From contig CM063108.1 of the NCBI GenBank assembly GCA_031841125.1, positions 50,676,122 to 50,740,121 of the forward strand: 64,000 nucleotides of DNA. The letters run 5' to 3'. Below are positions 32,306 through 43,627 of this stretch, piece after piece; the first letter of the stretch is position 1, and each line of letters starts with the position of its first letter. The notes under the pieces are model-generated. The model did no database searches and had not been told where the DNA came from. It saw nothing but the letters and a program-made list of their open reading frames with translations. The position numbers and the translations under genes are program-made. This stretch comes from Acanthococcus lagerstroemiae. Lineage: Eukaryota > Arthropoda > Insecta > Hemiptera > Eriococcidae.

Positions 32306-33587
32306 ATAACTTGCGAAGGTACTCGTCAGATCATCGATTTCTCTGCTCGTACGGCGCGTACGTTTAATTATAATTGCTCGGTACAGAATGTTGCTTCGTG
32401 CTTTATACTAGTACTTTTTCGTATACTTCAAAAGAGGAAAAAATATATAGCACGCAAAAATGAAATGTTTCGCATGCAAATAAGGACCTACAAAAAAAGA
32501 AAAACCTAAACGCAAACATAATTTGCACGAAGTACAAATATATTGAACGAAATCTCGGTACAGGGACACTTGCACAGAGTTAGCGTGATCGGTGGCGGAT
32601 CTATGGGTGGGGGGGGGTGTCCGACACCCCCTTTGGGCTGAAGAATAAAAAAAAACCGCTGGAGTTTCGAGTTTTTCCCTTGTTATTGAGTATCTGCAGC
32701 ACTACAGTCTACCATGTTCATTTTGAAACGATTTAATCACATTATGAAACTTGTCTTCAGAAACTATTTAAAATGACATCGATCTCGGTTTTTCAGGGGG
32801 CTAATAAATATAATCCAGCTGAACACTCTCGACCTCTGTACTGCTTGAACTGTAAAAGTTCACTAGAACGAACGAAAATGCGAGTAATCAGGCACAAGAT
32901 GATAATGTAAATAATGATTCCTATACAATACATGTCGAAAGTGGATGTGGCTCGAGTACTTATCAATTTTTCAATTTCTATTCGATTGCGTCCCATGTAC
33001 GTTCCTTCTTCATTTTTTTTGTAGGGCCGCGATTTCGTACAAAATCATTTTTTCTTTGCGTGCTGATAAATGCATGCCTTTCAAAAACCTTAGTTTTGAT
33101 TAAATATCTTGCAATCGTCAACAGTCATTTCAATTTGCTATGAGGTCCACGACAAAAACTTACACACATCTTCATTTCTGTTTTTTTTCAATTTTCTAAG
33201 TGAAGTCGATTTTTTCCGGTTTCAAGGGGGAAATTTGAATTTTAAAGATTAAATCGGGGGCAATACGACAATCTGATGGCGTTTGCATTGTTAAAACTCA
33301 GTACACCCTGATTTCAACACCTGACACCTATCCCATGATAAATTTGAACACTGGTAGTACATCAATCTCTCTAAAGGGAGGGAGGGGGAGGAATTTTCAC
33401 AAGAAAATGAATGAAATATGCTATTTTATACTACTTGATCAAAGAGGCAATATTTACGTTGGTGTTTTACGGACGACAAGAAGCGCCTATCACTCATGTG
33501 TCGAGTGCTAACGAAACCTGCATGTAAAGTAAACAAACCTCAACGTAAAGCGTTTTTAAATGAAAAAATTGCTGGTCAGTAATTTCG

Positions 33588-33675
33588 TATCGGGGAATCG
33601 ATCCCGGGTCCATTAAAACATTTGACTGAACTGCAGCGATCGTCTCTAACCACTTGGCCACGGAGCGAATTACAA
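33588..33675 (-). repeat. tRNA-like sequence, probably a SINE head
   Basis: On the minus strand there is an A box TGGCCAAGTGGT and a B-box-like GGATCGATTCC, spaced as in a tRNA with a long variable arm. The flanks GTAATTCG and CGAAATTAC pair partly, but the T stem and acceptor do not pair properly. It is not a convincing functional tRNA. Confidence 0.45.
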
Positions 33676-35299
33676 AATAGCGTCTTAAGAACGCATTTAA
33701 ATATTCACAACATAGTACAGCTGTTACCGTTCGTTGTTACCTGTCGTTACGTTTTTGCTGGCCACTACCTGTGTATGCTGTTTGTGCACGTGAACAAACT
33801 GAAGACAAAGACTGTGATACTATACTTTGTAGTAACTAACTGAGCAAATTAAATTTTTGAATTAATTACACACACAAAAGTCACCTGTCTCTAATTTAAA
33901 TAAATAGATTTTTTAAAAATGCAGACATGTCAGCGAAAAACATTGCCGCTTCTGATCAAGTAGTATAAAAAATATCTTCCACAACAAGAGTCAAAAGTGA
34001 GTTTACCAAAGTTCTTTGCAAGGCAAACATCCGATTGTGTTCACTTTTCATTGTTGAGGCTTATGTTTATACTTTCTTCGTTTGTTAGCCAAATGTTCCA
34101 AAAGGTAAACAAGATACTGTGTAACATAAAAAATGAAAGAAAATGTAAGTATCTTTCATGTACCTATGGCAGTTACATTTGTTACGTAGTTTTTATTTCT
34201 TTTTTTCTTAATGCCCTCAATATCTTTCGTTCACTTCTCTATCCTTTTTATCTGTTCTTTCTTGTTTATGCACATTGTTGTCTATAAAACATGGTGTAAG
34301 TTCGCTCTTCCAAATTTTTCTTATAATTTTGTTGTCTAATATTAAAATTGTTTGCAACTGAAATTTGGTTTAATGATTGTCATCAAAACTTCATTGAAGG
34401 ATCATTTTTAGTCTTGTCTTATTTTATTATTCAACTTATTTATTTTTTCACAGCGTGTTCCGTTTGGTTAGCCGTTATCGAATTGTAAAATGAAATGGGT
34501 CTCTCGTACATTTCAACTGACTTTTCCAATCAACACTTGTTCATTGTTCTTTTCCCTCTCGTTTTCTTCGTTTCTTCCAATTTACTGATGATGTGTATGA
34601 CCTTGATGATGTGCTGAGGGACTGACTGTCAGAAAAGGACTTAGCTTTCGTGGAAAGTTTGAGAATGTTCACTTTCACATTCACTTTGTTTCGCTGGCAG
34701 TTGCATTGAATCGAGGTAGTTATTGAATTTCAGAATGAAAAGGGTCCGAGATCTGAGACACACATTGCAATTAGATCAACGAGGGGTCTTTTAGTCTTGT
34801 AAATATGAAGCCACTTTGAAAATTATCTGCAGACCTACATTTTCGGTCACGTTTGAAGGCTGACGTCACTTTGAATATGCATGTCTTCACATGACGTTAA
34901 CTTTTAGCTTTTCGGGTTTTCAATTTCTACTTTTGTAGGTCGGCTATCGAGTATGGACTTATGTGTTCGCCGGAAACAAGTCGCGCAAAGTTTCCTTTTC
35001 CCGTATCTGAAAAACCCGTTTTTGACGCTACGGAGCTTTTTCTTGTTCGGGGTCACATTTATAGGTTGACGAGCCCTGATCACGGAGCTTGTAAACTTGA
35101 GTGAACACTGGATTAAGACATCAAAATTTTCCGTCAAGTCCCGCTCGTTACCTTTTTCGTTTCCTGTTACGCGTAAACGATCCAACCTGCAGTCAACGCG
35201 ATCAGTTCGCCGATTTTCCCCAAAACGTTAAAAATTCAAACCAATTTGTCAAAATCTCGAGCTATCATTCATTTTTCTCCGCACCACTATCCAATCAGC

Positions 35300-36500
35300 C
35301 AGCTAGGCTTCGGTAAGTCGTGTCATACATCACGCTGAAGCTCGCTCGACTCTCGATAGCTCGCACACATTGTCGATTGTTGGACATCGCTGATATTGGT
35401 AAATGGAGGCCTTTCAGTTCGAAACTTCCACGCAAACAAATATTCGGAAGCTACAAAGTTGACAAAAACAGGATACCCAGTGTCTGGACGTCGACCGCAG
35501 TCAAATTAGTCAACAAAACGGATAACAAAACCCTGTTCCGGGAATGACGAACAGTCGAATGCAATCCTACGCACGATCATGCGGATAAATGAGTACGTAT
35601 GCGACTATTTTCACTCACCGACAATACAGAAAATGGAACCGCCGTCGAATGCCGCCATCGTTCATCATATCCAGCCGGATATGTATTCTCCGGACTCCCT
35701 CGTTGACTTTTGACCGGCATGGCGCGACAATCCGCGTGTCCTCTTATTCGTCGATTAATCATCGAAGTGGCTGACCCGCGGTTCCCACTTCTAGAAAAAA
35801 CAAAAAACAAAGAGAGAGCATGAGAGTACATAAGTGACAAAAAGCTCATCCCGGCGATAGTTATTAATATATGGTAATGAATCGGCGTGAACAGCATTTT
35901 TGCACAGTCCAATAACCACCGCAGCCGTCGCCACCAGTACACGACTTAATTTGGCCGCCCTGCATCCCCCGGGTTGGGTGCCGCAACCCGCATCCACGAA
36001 CGTGCGGCGAGCGGTGTGCGAAATCGCGGCCTGTTATACTTCCTGTTCAGCGTCGTCGTCGCCGGCGTCCTCTCCTCGGCTTTATTTATGGCGGCGAGTC
36101 GAATTGAAATGTTCTTTTTTTTTTAGGCTACCGGGGAGGTTTTCGGATTCGATCCTCCGACATTTCGGTCACCCGTGTTACCGTGAGTGCGAGTGCGAGC
36201 GTGCACTTCATTACCGCGTCGCGGCGTTCGCAAAATAACACGAACGGCGGCCACGCGCTTTTTTCCATCTTCGGGGGGGGGGGGGGAATACCGCACGTGC
36301 TAGCTGCTAGACCTAAGACCCTAGACGCGTTTGAAAAGTGAACACGCGAAATTAGAACAGAACACGCGGCCTTATATTTGTCAACCGTAAACTGAAGGCT
36401 GTGTCCTTGTCCCAGTGTAATTTTCTCGCCGATCCCTCGACAGGATCGCCGATCGTGTTTCGAGCACATGTTGACCCGCACCCTGCAGGTTAGTTCGTCT
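35300..36500. promoter_or_regulatory. CpG-rich stretch, possible promoter or unannotated first exon
   Basis: CG dinucleotides are dense here (for example 35930-36090 and 36170-36260), unlike the TE-rich flanks. Short overlapping open frames occur on both strands with no recognised domain. GTGAGT- and GTTAGT-like donors exist, but no start can be chosen. A host regulatory region is an inference from composition only. Confidence 0.25.
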
Positions 36501-36770
36501 GTTTATTTAACCGAGAAGAACAAACGTACGTACGAGTTCGCACCATTATCAACAGAATATATACTCCACCTGGAGGGCGAATTTGTCGTATACTTCGCAG
36601 GAATATACACACTGCCGCACAAAAGTCTTTATTCACCCCAAAAAAATAATGATTCTCCTTCTATTAGCAAAAGGGAACCAGCAAATAACTGGAAAATGAG
36701 ATATAATACTTCTAGAACATTTCGCTTTCCACGAGTGCGCTGTGTAGGCATTCAAACATATATACTCTCT

Positions 36771-36905
36771 CTTTTTCATTTGCTCTCACCCGAGCCCTAG
36801 AACCGCCCCTTCGAGCATTACCTCAGGGACATCGGGGAGCTTCTTAGGGCTGCCTTAGACCTCTTCTCTTCTTGCCGGGAATGGGCCTAGGCCAACTGCG
36901 CTATC
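36771..36905 (-). repeat. tRNA-derived SINE, family S, copy 4 (truncated)
   Basis: It shares TTTGCTCTCACCCGAGCCCT and the CCTTCGAGCATTACCTCAGG tail with the other copies, but the tRNA-like head is missing beyond about 36905. Confidence 0.7.
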
Positions 36906-36929
36906 TTCCTGTCGAATACCCGTATCATT

Positions 36930-37240
36930 AGCCCCGTGGTTTATGAAGGTGAGTTCAACGAGCACCGGCAGGTAGCGCCTCACCCATTTACAGCTTTCAA
37001 ATACTGGCGACCGATTACACACTTCTCGGAAGCCTCTGCTGTAAGTGGTTCTGACTCTGTGTGCTGTAAGTGGTTCTGACTCTGTGTACCGTTATCAGAA
37101 TGCGGTGTTAGAATGTGTGACGAGTTCTTCCTTGCATTACTGATAATGAGGCCGGCGTTGGGAATCGAACCCGGTTCCTTCGGGTTAAGAAGCCGAGTTC
37201 TTACCGCTAAGCCACAGAGCCACTCATTCAAACATACTCG
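36930..37240 (-). repeat. Second tRNA-derived SINE family
   Basis: On the minus strand the head reads TGGCTTAGCGGT (A box) and GGTTCGATTCC (B box), about 50 bases apart and close to a real tRNA in spacing. A body follows that contains a 25-bp tandem duplication (two adjacent copies of CTGTAAGTGGTTCTGACTCT... on the plus strand at 37038-37087). The sequence after the B box and the duplicated body make a SINE more likely than a tRNA gene. Confidence 0.65.
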
Positions 37241-38324
37241 ATACAGATTTTTTTTTTTTAATTCCTCATGTAGCAAAAAATCGTATATTTCGTATCTGTC
37301 TGTCAGAAACAGATGAAAACCAAGGAGGAAAAACGGTTGTTGTCCACTTTTAACGAAAGTTGAGTTGGAAGCGCCATCTGTTGCCTTGTTAAGAGCGCGA
37401 ATCGAAGATATGTAGTGATTAAGAGGGGAAAACGGTTCATTCGAAAGATATAACGAGCAACAGTTTCAGGGTGCTGGGGAGGAACGGTTCCATTCCGCGC
37501 GTTGGAGGAAGAATGGTTGTTGTCCATGCGCTTGTTTATGGGCAGATGACATCTACCTGCATAATGTTGCATCATCATCTTGCTGTTATTCCAGTATTAC
37601 TCTTGCTCCTGAACGTCTTAATTCCACACTACTTGTTCACTAATTAGTATCATTATTGTTTTGAACGTAAACGTATAAAATGGGTGATACAAGTGACGAA
37701 AATGGTGACACCATCAAGAGTAAAAACTGTCGTGCTTAAAAAAAACAAAAACAACAAAAACCGAAAGAATGTGCGAGGCTACGAAAGTGCTTCGTGCATG
37801 TAGCCATACTCTCGGACTGGACTGTCAATGCAAATCCAAGAGCTTTACTACGATACCTAACACAGAGAAATCCCAATGAAGAACCATATGTTTCCTTCAA
37901 GAACACCTCCTCCGGCAACTATATCTCAGCCACATTCTCCACCGAAACTCCCAACGAAGGGAAAAAAGCACCAACTGTCAAGACTTCACGGGGGGGGGGG
38001 GGTCGTCAAAAAAAGAGGAGGAATAATTCTCGTAGTCCACCAGGACATACTCCACCAGAAATCATCCCCAAAAAGAGACTATGTACAACGAACGCAAGCG
38101 TTCTCATTGAGCCTACAAAACATAAAGATTTGTAGTTCTTAAACATTTTCCTGGAAAAACCTGAATCGCGACAATTTTACGAAAATTTCTCTATTTTAAA
38201 CAAACCACAGCAAACGAGAATGGATGGAAAGCGAAACAAAAACCACGATCAAGAAGCAGAGAACGGCAGAACCAGCGATGAAACACTCATTGGCGATGAA
38301 TTTTCAGGGGAAAACGATTGATGT
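37241..38324. other. Unassigned DNA with a weak open frame
   Basis: A plus-strand frame runs from about 37740 to 38135 (ALLRYLTQRNPNEEPYVSFK, then a basic, poly-G-encoded glycine run). A short frame opening with an ATG at 37680 lies in the same phase but ends at a stop near 37737. It could be a decayed element protein; no motif was recognised. A poly-G tract lies near 37990. Confidence 0.35.
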
Positions 38325-38590
38325 CCACACTTTTTTTCACATTTTATTTTTGTCTTCGATAAGAATTTGTAAAATTTAGTTTTAGTATAACAATATTTTT
38401 GTAAGCTAATAAATACTTCCTACATTTCCCCGTATTTTATTTTCATGGTTTTTACTAGTACTTTTGTCATCTAAACGTTTTCTTTCAAACCTTAAAATCG
38501 ATTTCCACACTTTTTTTCACATTTTATTTTTGTCTTAGATAAGAATTTGTAAAATTTAGTTTTAGTATAACAATATTTTTGTAAGCTAAT

Positions 38591-38819
38591 AAATGAAGCA
38601 TGACATTCCAAAACGCATCAAGTCCAAGGAAGCAATTTTACAGCAGAAGCAAATAACTCTTTCCTGTGTTACCTACTATAGTTCCGACGCAGATGACACC
38701 TTTGTTGCATACTCGAATATATACAGGAATATACGTGGGTCGAAGCTTCGTACCAGCTATGCGCGAATAACGGAGATATGACGCCACCAACTTCCGCATC
38801 TGTGGACTTGATGCATTTT

Positions 38820-38853
<34 letters not shown>

Positions 38854-38976
38854 GCTTCCGACTCTTCCTCTAATGGTTATTTTGACACTTTTGTTCTCCG
38901 AGGTGAAGCGTCACAGGTTTCTCCACCAGATAGCGCGTTTATCTCATGAAGCGTTTTGGAATGTCATGCTTCAAAT
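38591..38976. mobile_element. 378-bp MITE inside the minisatellite
   Basis: Element 38595-38972 has a 22-bp perfect terminal inverted repeat (GAAGCATGACATTCCAAAAC...), extendable to about 26 bp with one mismatch. AAAT occurs on both sides (38591-38594 and 38973-38976). The uninterrupted minisatellite copies show the empty site. It contains a poly-T run of about 30 at 38823 and no transposase. Confidence 0.92.
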
Positions 38977-39201
38977 ACTTCCTACATTTCCCTGTATTTT
39001 ATTTTCATGGTTTTTACTAGTACTTTTGTCATCTAAACGTTTTCTTTCAAACCTTAAAATCGATTTTCACACTTTTTTTCACATTTTATTTTTGTCTTCG
39101 ATAAGAATTTGTAAAATTTAGTTTTAGTATAACAATATTTTTGTAAGCTAATAAATACTTCCTACATTTCCCCATATTTTATTTTCATGGTTTTTGCTAG
39201 T

Positions 39202-39440
39202 ACTTTTGAAGAGTTGGTAGCCCTGCTACTGATAAGACGGTCCGCGCTCTACGTTTGTTGGTACGAGTACGAGACTAGTATATGTGTAACATGATTCTGA
39301 GTGCAGTTGCGGTCTTCTGAAGTTAACACGTTATTATTCAATACACGTTTCTGAAGTTATACTTGTGTTCTAATTATGCATTGCATCTCTACGAAGTTGG
39401 TGTTCGACGATACGATCTAAAGCTCTGATCCAACAACTTT
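39202..39440. mobile_element. 229-bp solo LTR, Copia type
   Basis: The insert 39207-39435 starts TGAAGAGTTGG and ends GATCCAACA, so it has TG...CA ends. It is flanked by the 5-bp duplication ACTTT (39202-39206 and 39436-39440), and the empty site is seen in the other minisatellite units. The CAACA/TGTTG end is common in Copia LTRs. No internal region remains, so it probably arose by recombination between two LTRs. Orientation is not certain. Confidence 0.85.
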
Positions 39441-39587
39441 TGTCATCTAAACGTTTTCTTTCAAACCTTAAAATCAATTTCTCTCGAAATCAGCTTTTAT
39501 GGACGTGTACCATTCTTCCCTCTTGATCTTCAGATGTAAGACGACGAAGGTTTACTAAGTGTTGATAAACCTAACCAGAAGTTGAGC

Positions 39588-39760
39588 CTAATAACGCATG
39601 TTGCCGCCACGGGCCCGAATCACGGGTTGTAATCGGCTCGGTATGCTATCAATTAACGCAGGGATCTCCTCCTGTATGATATGGCTTCCCATTCTTCTCA
39701 TAAGGCAGTTCTCAATGCATTGAGGGAATTTGTGGACGGATTATTAGCTCGTATGCGTCT
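39588..39760 (-). pseudogene. Tc1-like transposase C-terminal fragment
   Basis: The minus-strand reading contains ALRTAL, an E-E-W-like helix, EEIPALIDSIPSRLQPVIRA (with shifts) and the terminal RGGNMRY followed by a stop at 39588-39590. RARGG.TRY is the usual end of Tc1 transposases. The catalytic part is missing. Confidence 0.7.
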
Positions 39761-39778
39761 ACCAAGTTTGTCGCAGAT

Positions 39779-40285
39779 GTGTTAAATTGGGTTCCAGTCT
39801 TGGGTGCAAGCTGGCGATTCAAGTTGTGTTATTTCGACTTTTTCCAAGAATTTGAGCGTCTGTCGTGTTGGGAATTGATGGAGCCTCTTTCTGATTCGCC
39901 AGTCATCCCTCTCAAGTGGAGATACACAGTCAAATTGAACGGGAAATCCAAATCCAGGCTGGTTGCAGTTGGTTTTCGTCAGCCCACAGATCCGAATGAG
40001 GAAAATTACTCGCCTGTCGTCGCCTTAGCCACATTAAGGATTGTTTTATCGGTTTCGCGTTGGAACAGATGGTTTATCCACCAAATGAACGTGGAGCATG
40101 CTGCATTCCTTAATGGGAAAGTAAATGAGATCGTCTACGTTGGTCAGTCTAAGGGCTATGACAGACACGACGGTAAGGTTTACAGATTGAAGAAGGCGCT
40201 ATACGGACTTAGAGGGACCTCGCGTGCCTGGTATGATTGTTTTCACAATAAATTTTATGTCTGGTTTAAACTTTCGCCGTTCTGA
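39779..40285 (+). pseudogene. Copia-type reverse transcriptase fragment
   Basis: The frame reads PVIPLKWRYTVKLNGKSKSR, RLVAVGFRQPTDPNEENYSP, VVALATLRIVLSVSRWN, FIHQMNVEHAAFLNGKVNEI and VYRLKKALYGLRGTSRAWYD. These are the first half of a Copia RT (the KARLVAxGF..., SPVVxLxxxR, IHQMDVxxAFLNG and LKKxLYGLKQxxRAWY boxes). The catalytic D of QMDV is N here, and the YVDD box is missing. It is a truncated, inactive fragment. Confidence 0.9.
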
Positions 40286-41748
40286 GTACGATTGCTGCCT
40301 GTACAAGAAGAAGAGGAAAACAAAAATTCCGTTGGAAAGACGACATTAACAGTTTTTTAAAATCCAAAAATTTTCAAACAATGGCCACTACTAAAACTGA
40401 ATGGGATCGTCTACGAGAAACCTTTGCCCGTTACGGGCCATCGATTTAAGGGGCTCCACTTTGGGGTCCGAAAAACAAATGTAAAACTAAACTATAGAAA
40501 TATAAATCATGGTGTAGGGTGACACACATGTAAACAAGCCAAAATTTATCGTTTTTCAGGTACGTAATTCGCAATTAAAATAAACCTGTTTATTTTTCCT
40601 AATATTTGAGATATTGCATGGATTTAAGATTGCGACATCATTTCAAGGGTCAGCAAAGTAAAACGGAAATCAGGCACAGCGTCTCGTCCAAATTCCTATC
40701 ATACTTTTACTATTAATGTTCAAGATATTTTCAAAAAAGTGTGGTGTAATAAATTACCTATACTATGCTTTATTTCTTCTAGCATTATATTTTCTTTAAA
40801 TTTCTTCTAATATAACTGATTTTGAACGAGTTTTATCTACATATTTTTTTCGTGTGTGTCGCAATACAACATTGGGTGTATCAGTTTACCACACTACTGT
40901 TGTAAGGCGACATAAAAATGAATTTTTTCTTTTTAAAATTGTGAGGCGTGTATGAAATATTTTTATACATGATGATCCCTCATTTTGTAGGTAATTGTCC
41001 CCTCTTTCGAATAGTGTATTCAAAATTTCGATAAAACGCACCGCAAGGAAAATAAAGCCAAGAACTTTTTTCTAAGTCACAATACACCAAAAGCCCCTAG
41101 GTGTTCACTTTTCACTCTTTAAAATGGATAGCCTAAACAGGTAAACGATTGTCTTATCATTATGTTTGATCCTGAAGACTCCCTGAATTTTTCAACTGTA
41201 GCAGTTTCAAACTGGAAAGAGTCCGGAAATAAGAAGCAGACGGCAGTAAAAATACCAGCTCAGAAGCAGATCTCGGGAAAATACACCACCCAGAAAGCCT
41301 ACACGAGAACATGGACAATGTGACTCATGGAAAGCGCGGTGAGTGTTTTATTTATTTAATATCTGCGAGGTGATATGCCACCTAAGGTACGTACTTCAAC
41401 TGCGTCACATATCCGCGTATCTTTTGTTTAAATAAATAATATTCCAGCATAAGAATTCTTAATTTTTCACCGTGAAAAACACGAAAAAAAGAGTGTCCAG
41501 AACATCCCAACCCCATGTTCAGAACATCCCAGCATAGGAGGAGGCTATGGACAAGAAAATACTCGTAGGTTCTGAAAAATAGTCATAACTTGGTTTCTCG
41601 AAGCATTTAAATAATTCTACTAATACAGGATCATATAAAGAAAAGTTCACGCTCTCAGTGTATCAGTGTACAAATTTTCTCGTTCATTGCACAATTTTAT
41701 AGGCTGAAATTGGAAACTACACCTAATGTCCATAACATCCACCTTTTA
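40286..41748. other. Unassigned AT-rich DNA
   Basis: No coding remnant, inverted repeat or tandem array was recognised. Confidence 0.45.
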
Positions 41749-41960
41749 AGCGCCCCATACACTATACGATGGCCGGCAGGTATTGGCCGGACAGCTCATC
41801 GAAATCGCCCACACACTTATCAGTTAACCGGAAGGCCGCCGACTGAGGTCATGCGGACTGATAGTGTGTGGATGCCTGGGAGGTGACGAACGGACGGACG
41901 ATAAAGTGCCCCATACACTATACAACAGCCTGCCGGCCATCGTATAGTGTATGGGGCGCT
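41749..41960. mobile_element. 212-bp MITE with 32-bp perfect inverted repeats
   Basis: The left arm 41749-41780 (AGCGCCCCATACACTATACG...) is the exact reverse complement of the right arm 41929-41960. An extra GTGCCCCATACACTATAC lies just inside the right arm near 41906, in the opposite sense to that arm. The arms have no mismatch, so it is young or conserved. No unambiguous target-site duplication was seen. Confidence 0.88.
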
Positions 41961-43627
41961 GTACCCTAGTAGTTATGGATCACATTAAATTAATAGGTAC
42001 TCTGCGTATCATGTACCGGCGGCGTCTTAACATTGTGGATCGCATATACTTTTTCGCATGTATTTTCTTGTGATGTAAATGCCCCCCCCCCCCGTCATTA
42101 AGGCCTTCGGGCGATTGTTGTTGGGGTACATAAATAAATAAAAAGAAATATTCGAAATAAGCGACCCAAAAAAGCTCTATTTCGAGACTTTGTTCGATAC
42201 CTCCTCACATTCAGAATTTCGAAGTTGTGATGACACGTTCGGGTTCCTTGAGAGACATTCTTTCACATCCCCAATAAGAAACACAAGACGTGGCCACTTG
42301 ATGATCCTTTTTTGTGCCGTGTAAGAACACGATGGGGCAATTCGTGCGCCGAGTAAACATAGAAAATGGAGAAGTCGCGTTAACACCACCGCACCCACCG
42401 CAGCAGCCCCAGCCGCGGCCCCTGGAGTGCACAATCGCATTAAGGCGTTATACGCGCTCCACGAGTACACCAAGTATTGGGTATACGGGGTGTACAAAAA
42501 ACGTTATTAATATTTAATTTCGCTAAAAACATAACCACTAAGGTGACTGCACTTAGTACACTCTTTTCACCGAAGCGAGGAGGGGCTCGATGAGCGCAAC
42601 ACCAGATCTCGTCGAAAATTTTTACACATGGGGCCCAGTTGCTCGAGTAAATGCCATTCATTCTTACCCTCGCCGGGTTTTTTTTTCTGCGATTTAATTT
42701 ATCGCCGTGCAGTATAAAGTATAACAAAAAGTTTTACCCCAGGATATTCTTCACCCTACAGAAGACAAGGAGCTATAACGAGAGAAAAAAAAACAACACG
42801 GTATCACTTTTAAGGCGGCGTATAGTACGGTCTTAAAATATTATTAAACTATTTCAGTCCTTTCAATACTGTCTATTGTTATGATAATGCTAATAATTTC
42901 CTCTAATGTTTTTTTTTTCTTCTTTTTTTCCCTATCTTTTTAGCGCTCAGAATCGAAAACGAAAAACATATGAGCCATAACGAAGAAAAATACGAATTAT
43001 ATGAGTTACGGCTGTGGGACGAGCTTATATACATTTTAATGGCAGTTCGAAATTCGGCGAATAAGTATATCCACGAAGTAATCGCCGGCAAATGAAAATT
43101 TATAAATAGCATTCTGTCGGGTGCCGGGAGCCTCTTAGCTGGGAGAACACGTACTAAGCGGCCATTTCTTATCATTACAAAAAGTATTAATTCGCTAATT
43201 TAGGTGCAGAGACGGTGATTCGGGGACACCGAAGAAGCGTTGATCCTCTTGAATGATTTTTCGAGACGAAGAAAGAATTCTACCAGCGAAAGCAGTTTTC
43301 ATCGTGAAACTGAAATGTGCCACAGTGAAAATTTTCATTTCGCAAATTCGCTCGAGTTTTACGGTCTGAATATCAGAATAGACTCAATAATTCACCGCAG
43401 CGATCGACATCAGCAGCAAAAAAAAAACCCTAATCCAATCTTTTTTTTTTCGGGATTTTCCAGAGTGTCTACTTCGTCGACCTCAAGTTTGAATTTGGAG
43501 CACTGAGCAACGAGTGGGAGGAACTTCACAATCGTATCTACGGATCTGTACTCCAGAAGCGAAAACGACATTCACATTCTCTTTGGCAAGTTCCGAATGA
43601 TTATGGGTTCTTTATGTTTCAATTTTC
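41961..43627. other. Unassigned DNA
   Basis: A GTCATTAAGGCCTTCGGGCG motif followed by AAATAAATAAA near 42095-42145 looks like another LINE-type 3' tail. Overlapping open frames on both strands at 42177-42727 show no recognised domain. Otherwise nothing can be supported. Confidence 0.4.

Larger units (their letters stand above)
32306..36770. other. Unassigned DNA with a tRNA-like repeat and a CpG-rich stretch
   Basis: There is no recognised coding remnant. Near 32591 GGTGGCGGATCTATGGGTGG is a G-rich hAT-like end without a partner. At 33588-33675 lies a tRNA-like sequence (listed separately). About 35300-36500 is markedly richer in CG dinucleotides than its surroundings (listed separately). 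The remainder shows nothing I can support. Confidence 0.4.
38325..39480. repeat. 180-bp minisatellite, three copies, with two insertions
   Basis: CCACACTTTTTTTCACATTT begins copies at 38325 and 38505 (period exactly 180) and, as TCACAC..., at 39067. Copy 2 is split by the MITE at 38595-38972. Copy 3 is split by the solo LTR at 39207-39435. Removing both restores near-identical 180-bp units. The array ends near 39480. Confidence 0.9.

Noticed and set aside
33588..33675. A functional tRNA gene on the minus strand
   Set aside because: A- and B-box-like sequences are present, but the T stem and acceptor stem do not pair properly, so a SINE head is more likely.
37135..37225. A functional tRNA gene on the minus strand
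   Set aside because: Both boxes look good, but the sequence continues into a SINE-like body with a tandem duplication and lacks a clean acceptor stem.
37680..38135. Host gene with a short ATG-started frame and a longer second frame
   Set aside because: A stop and a low-complexity A-rich join separate the two, and the second half is partly encoded by a poly-G tract. No domain was recognised.
38325..39480. CRISPR-like array
   Set aside because: The 180-bp units are contiguous tandem repeats without spacers, and the window is eukaryotic.
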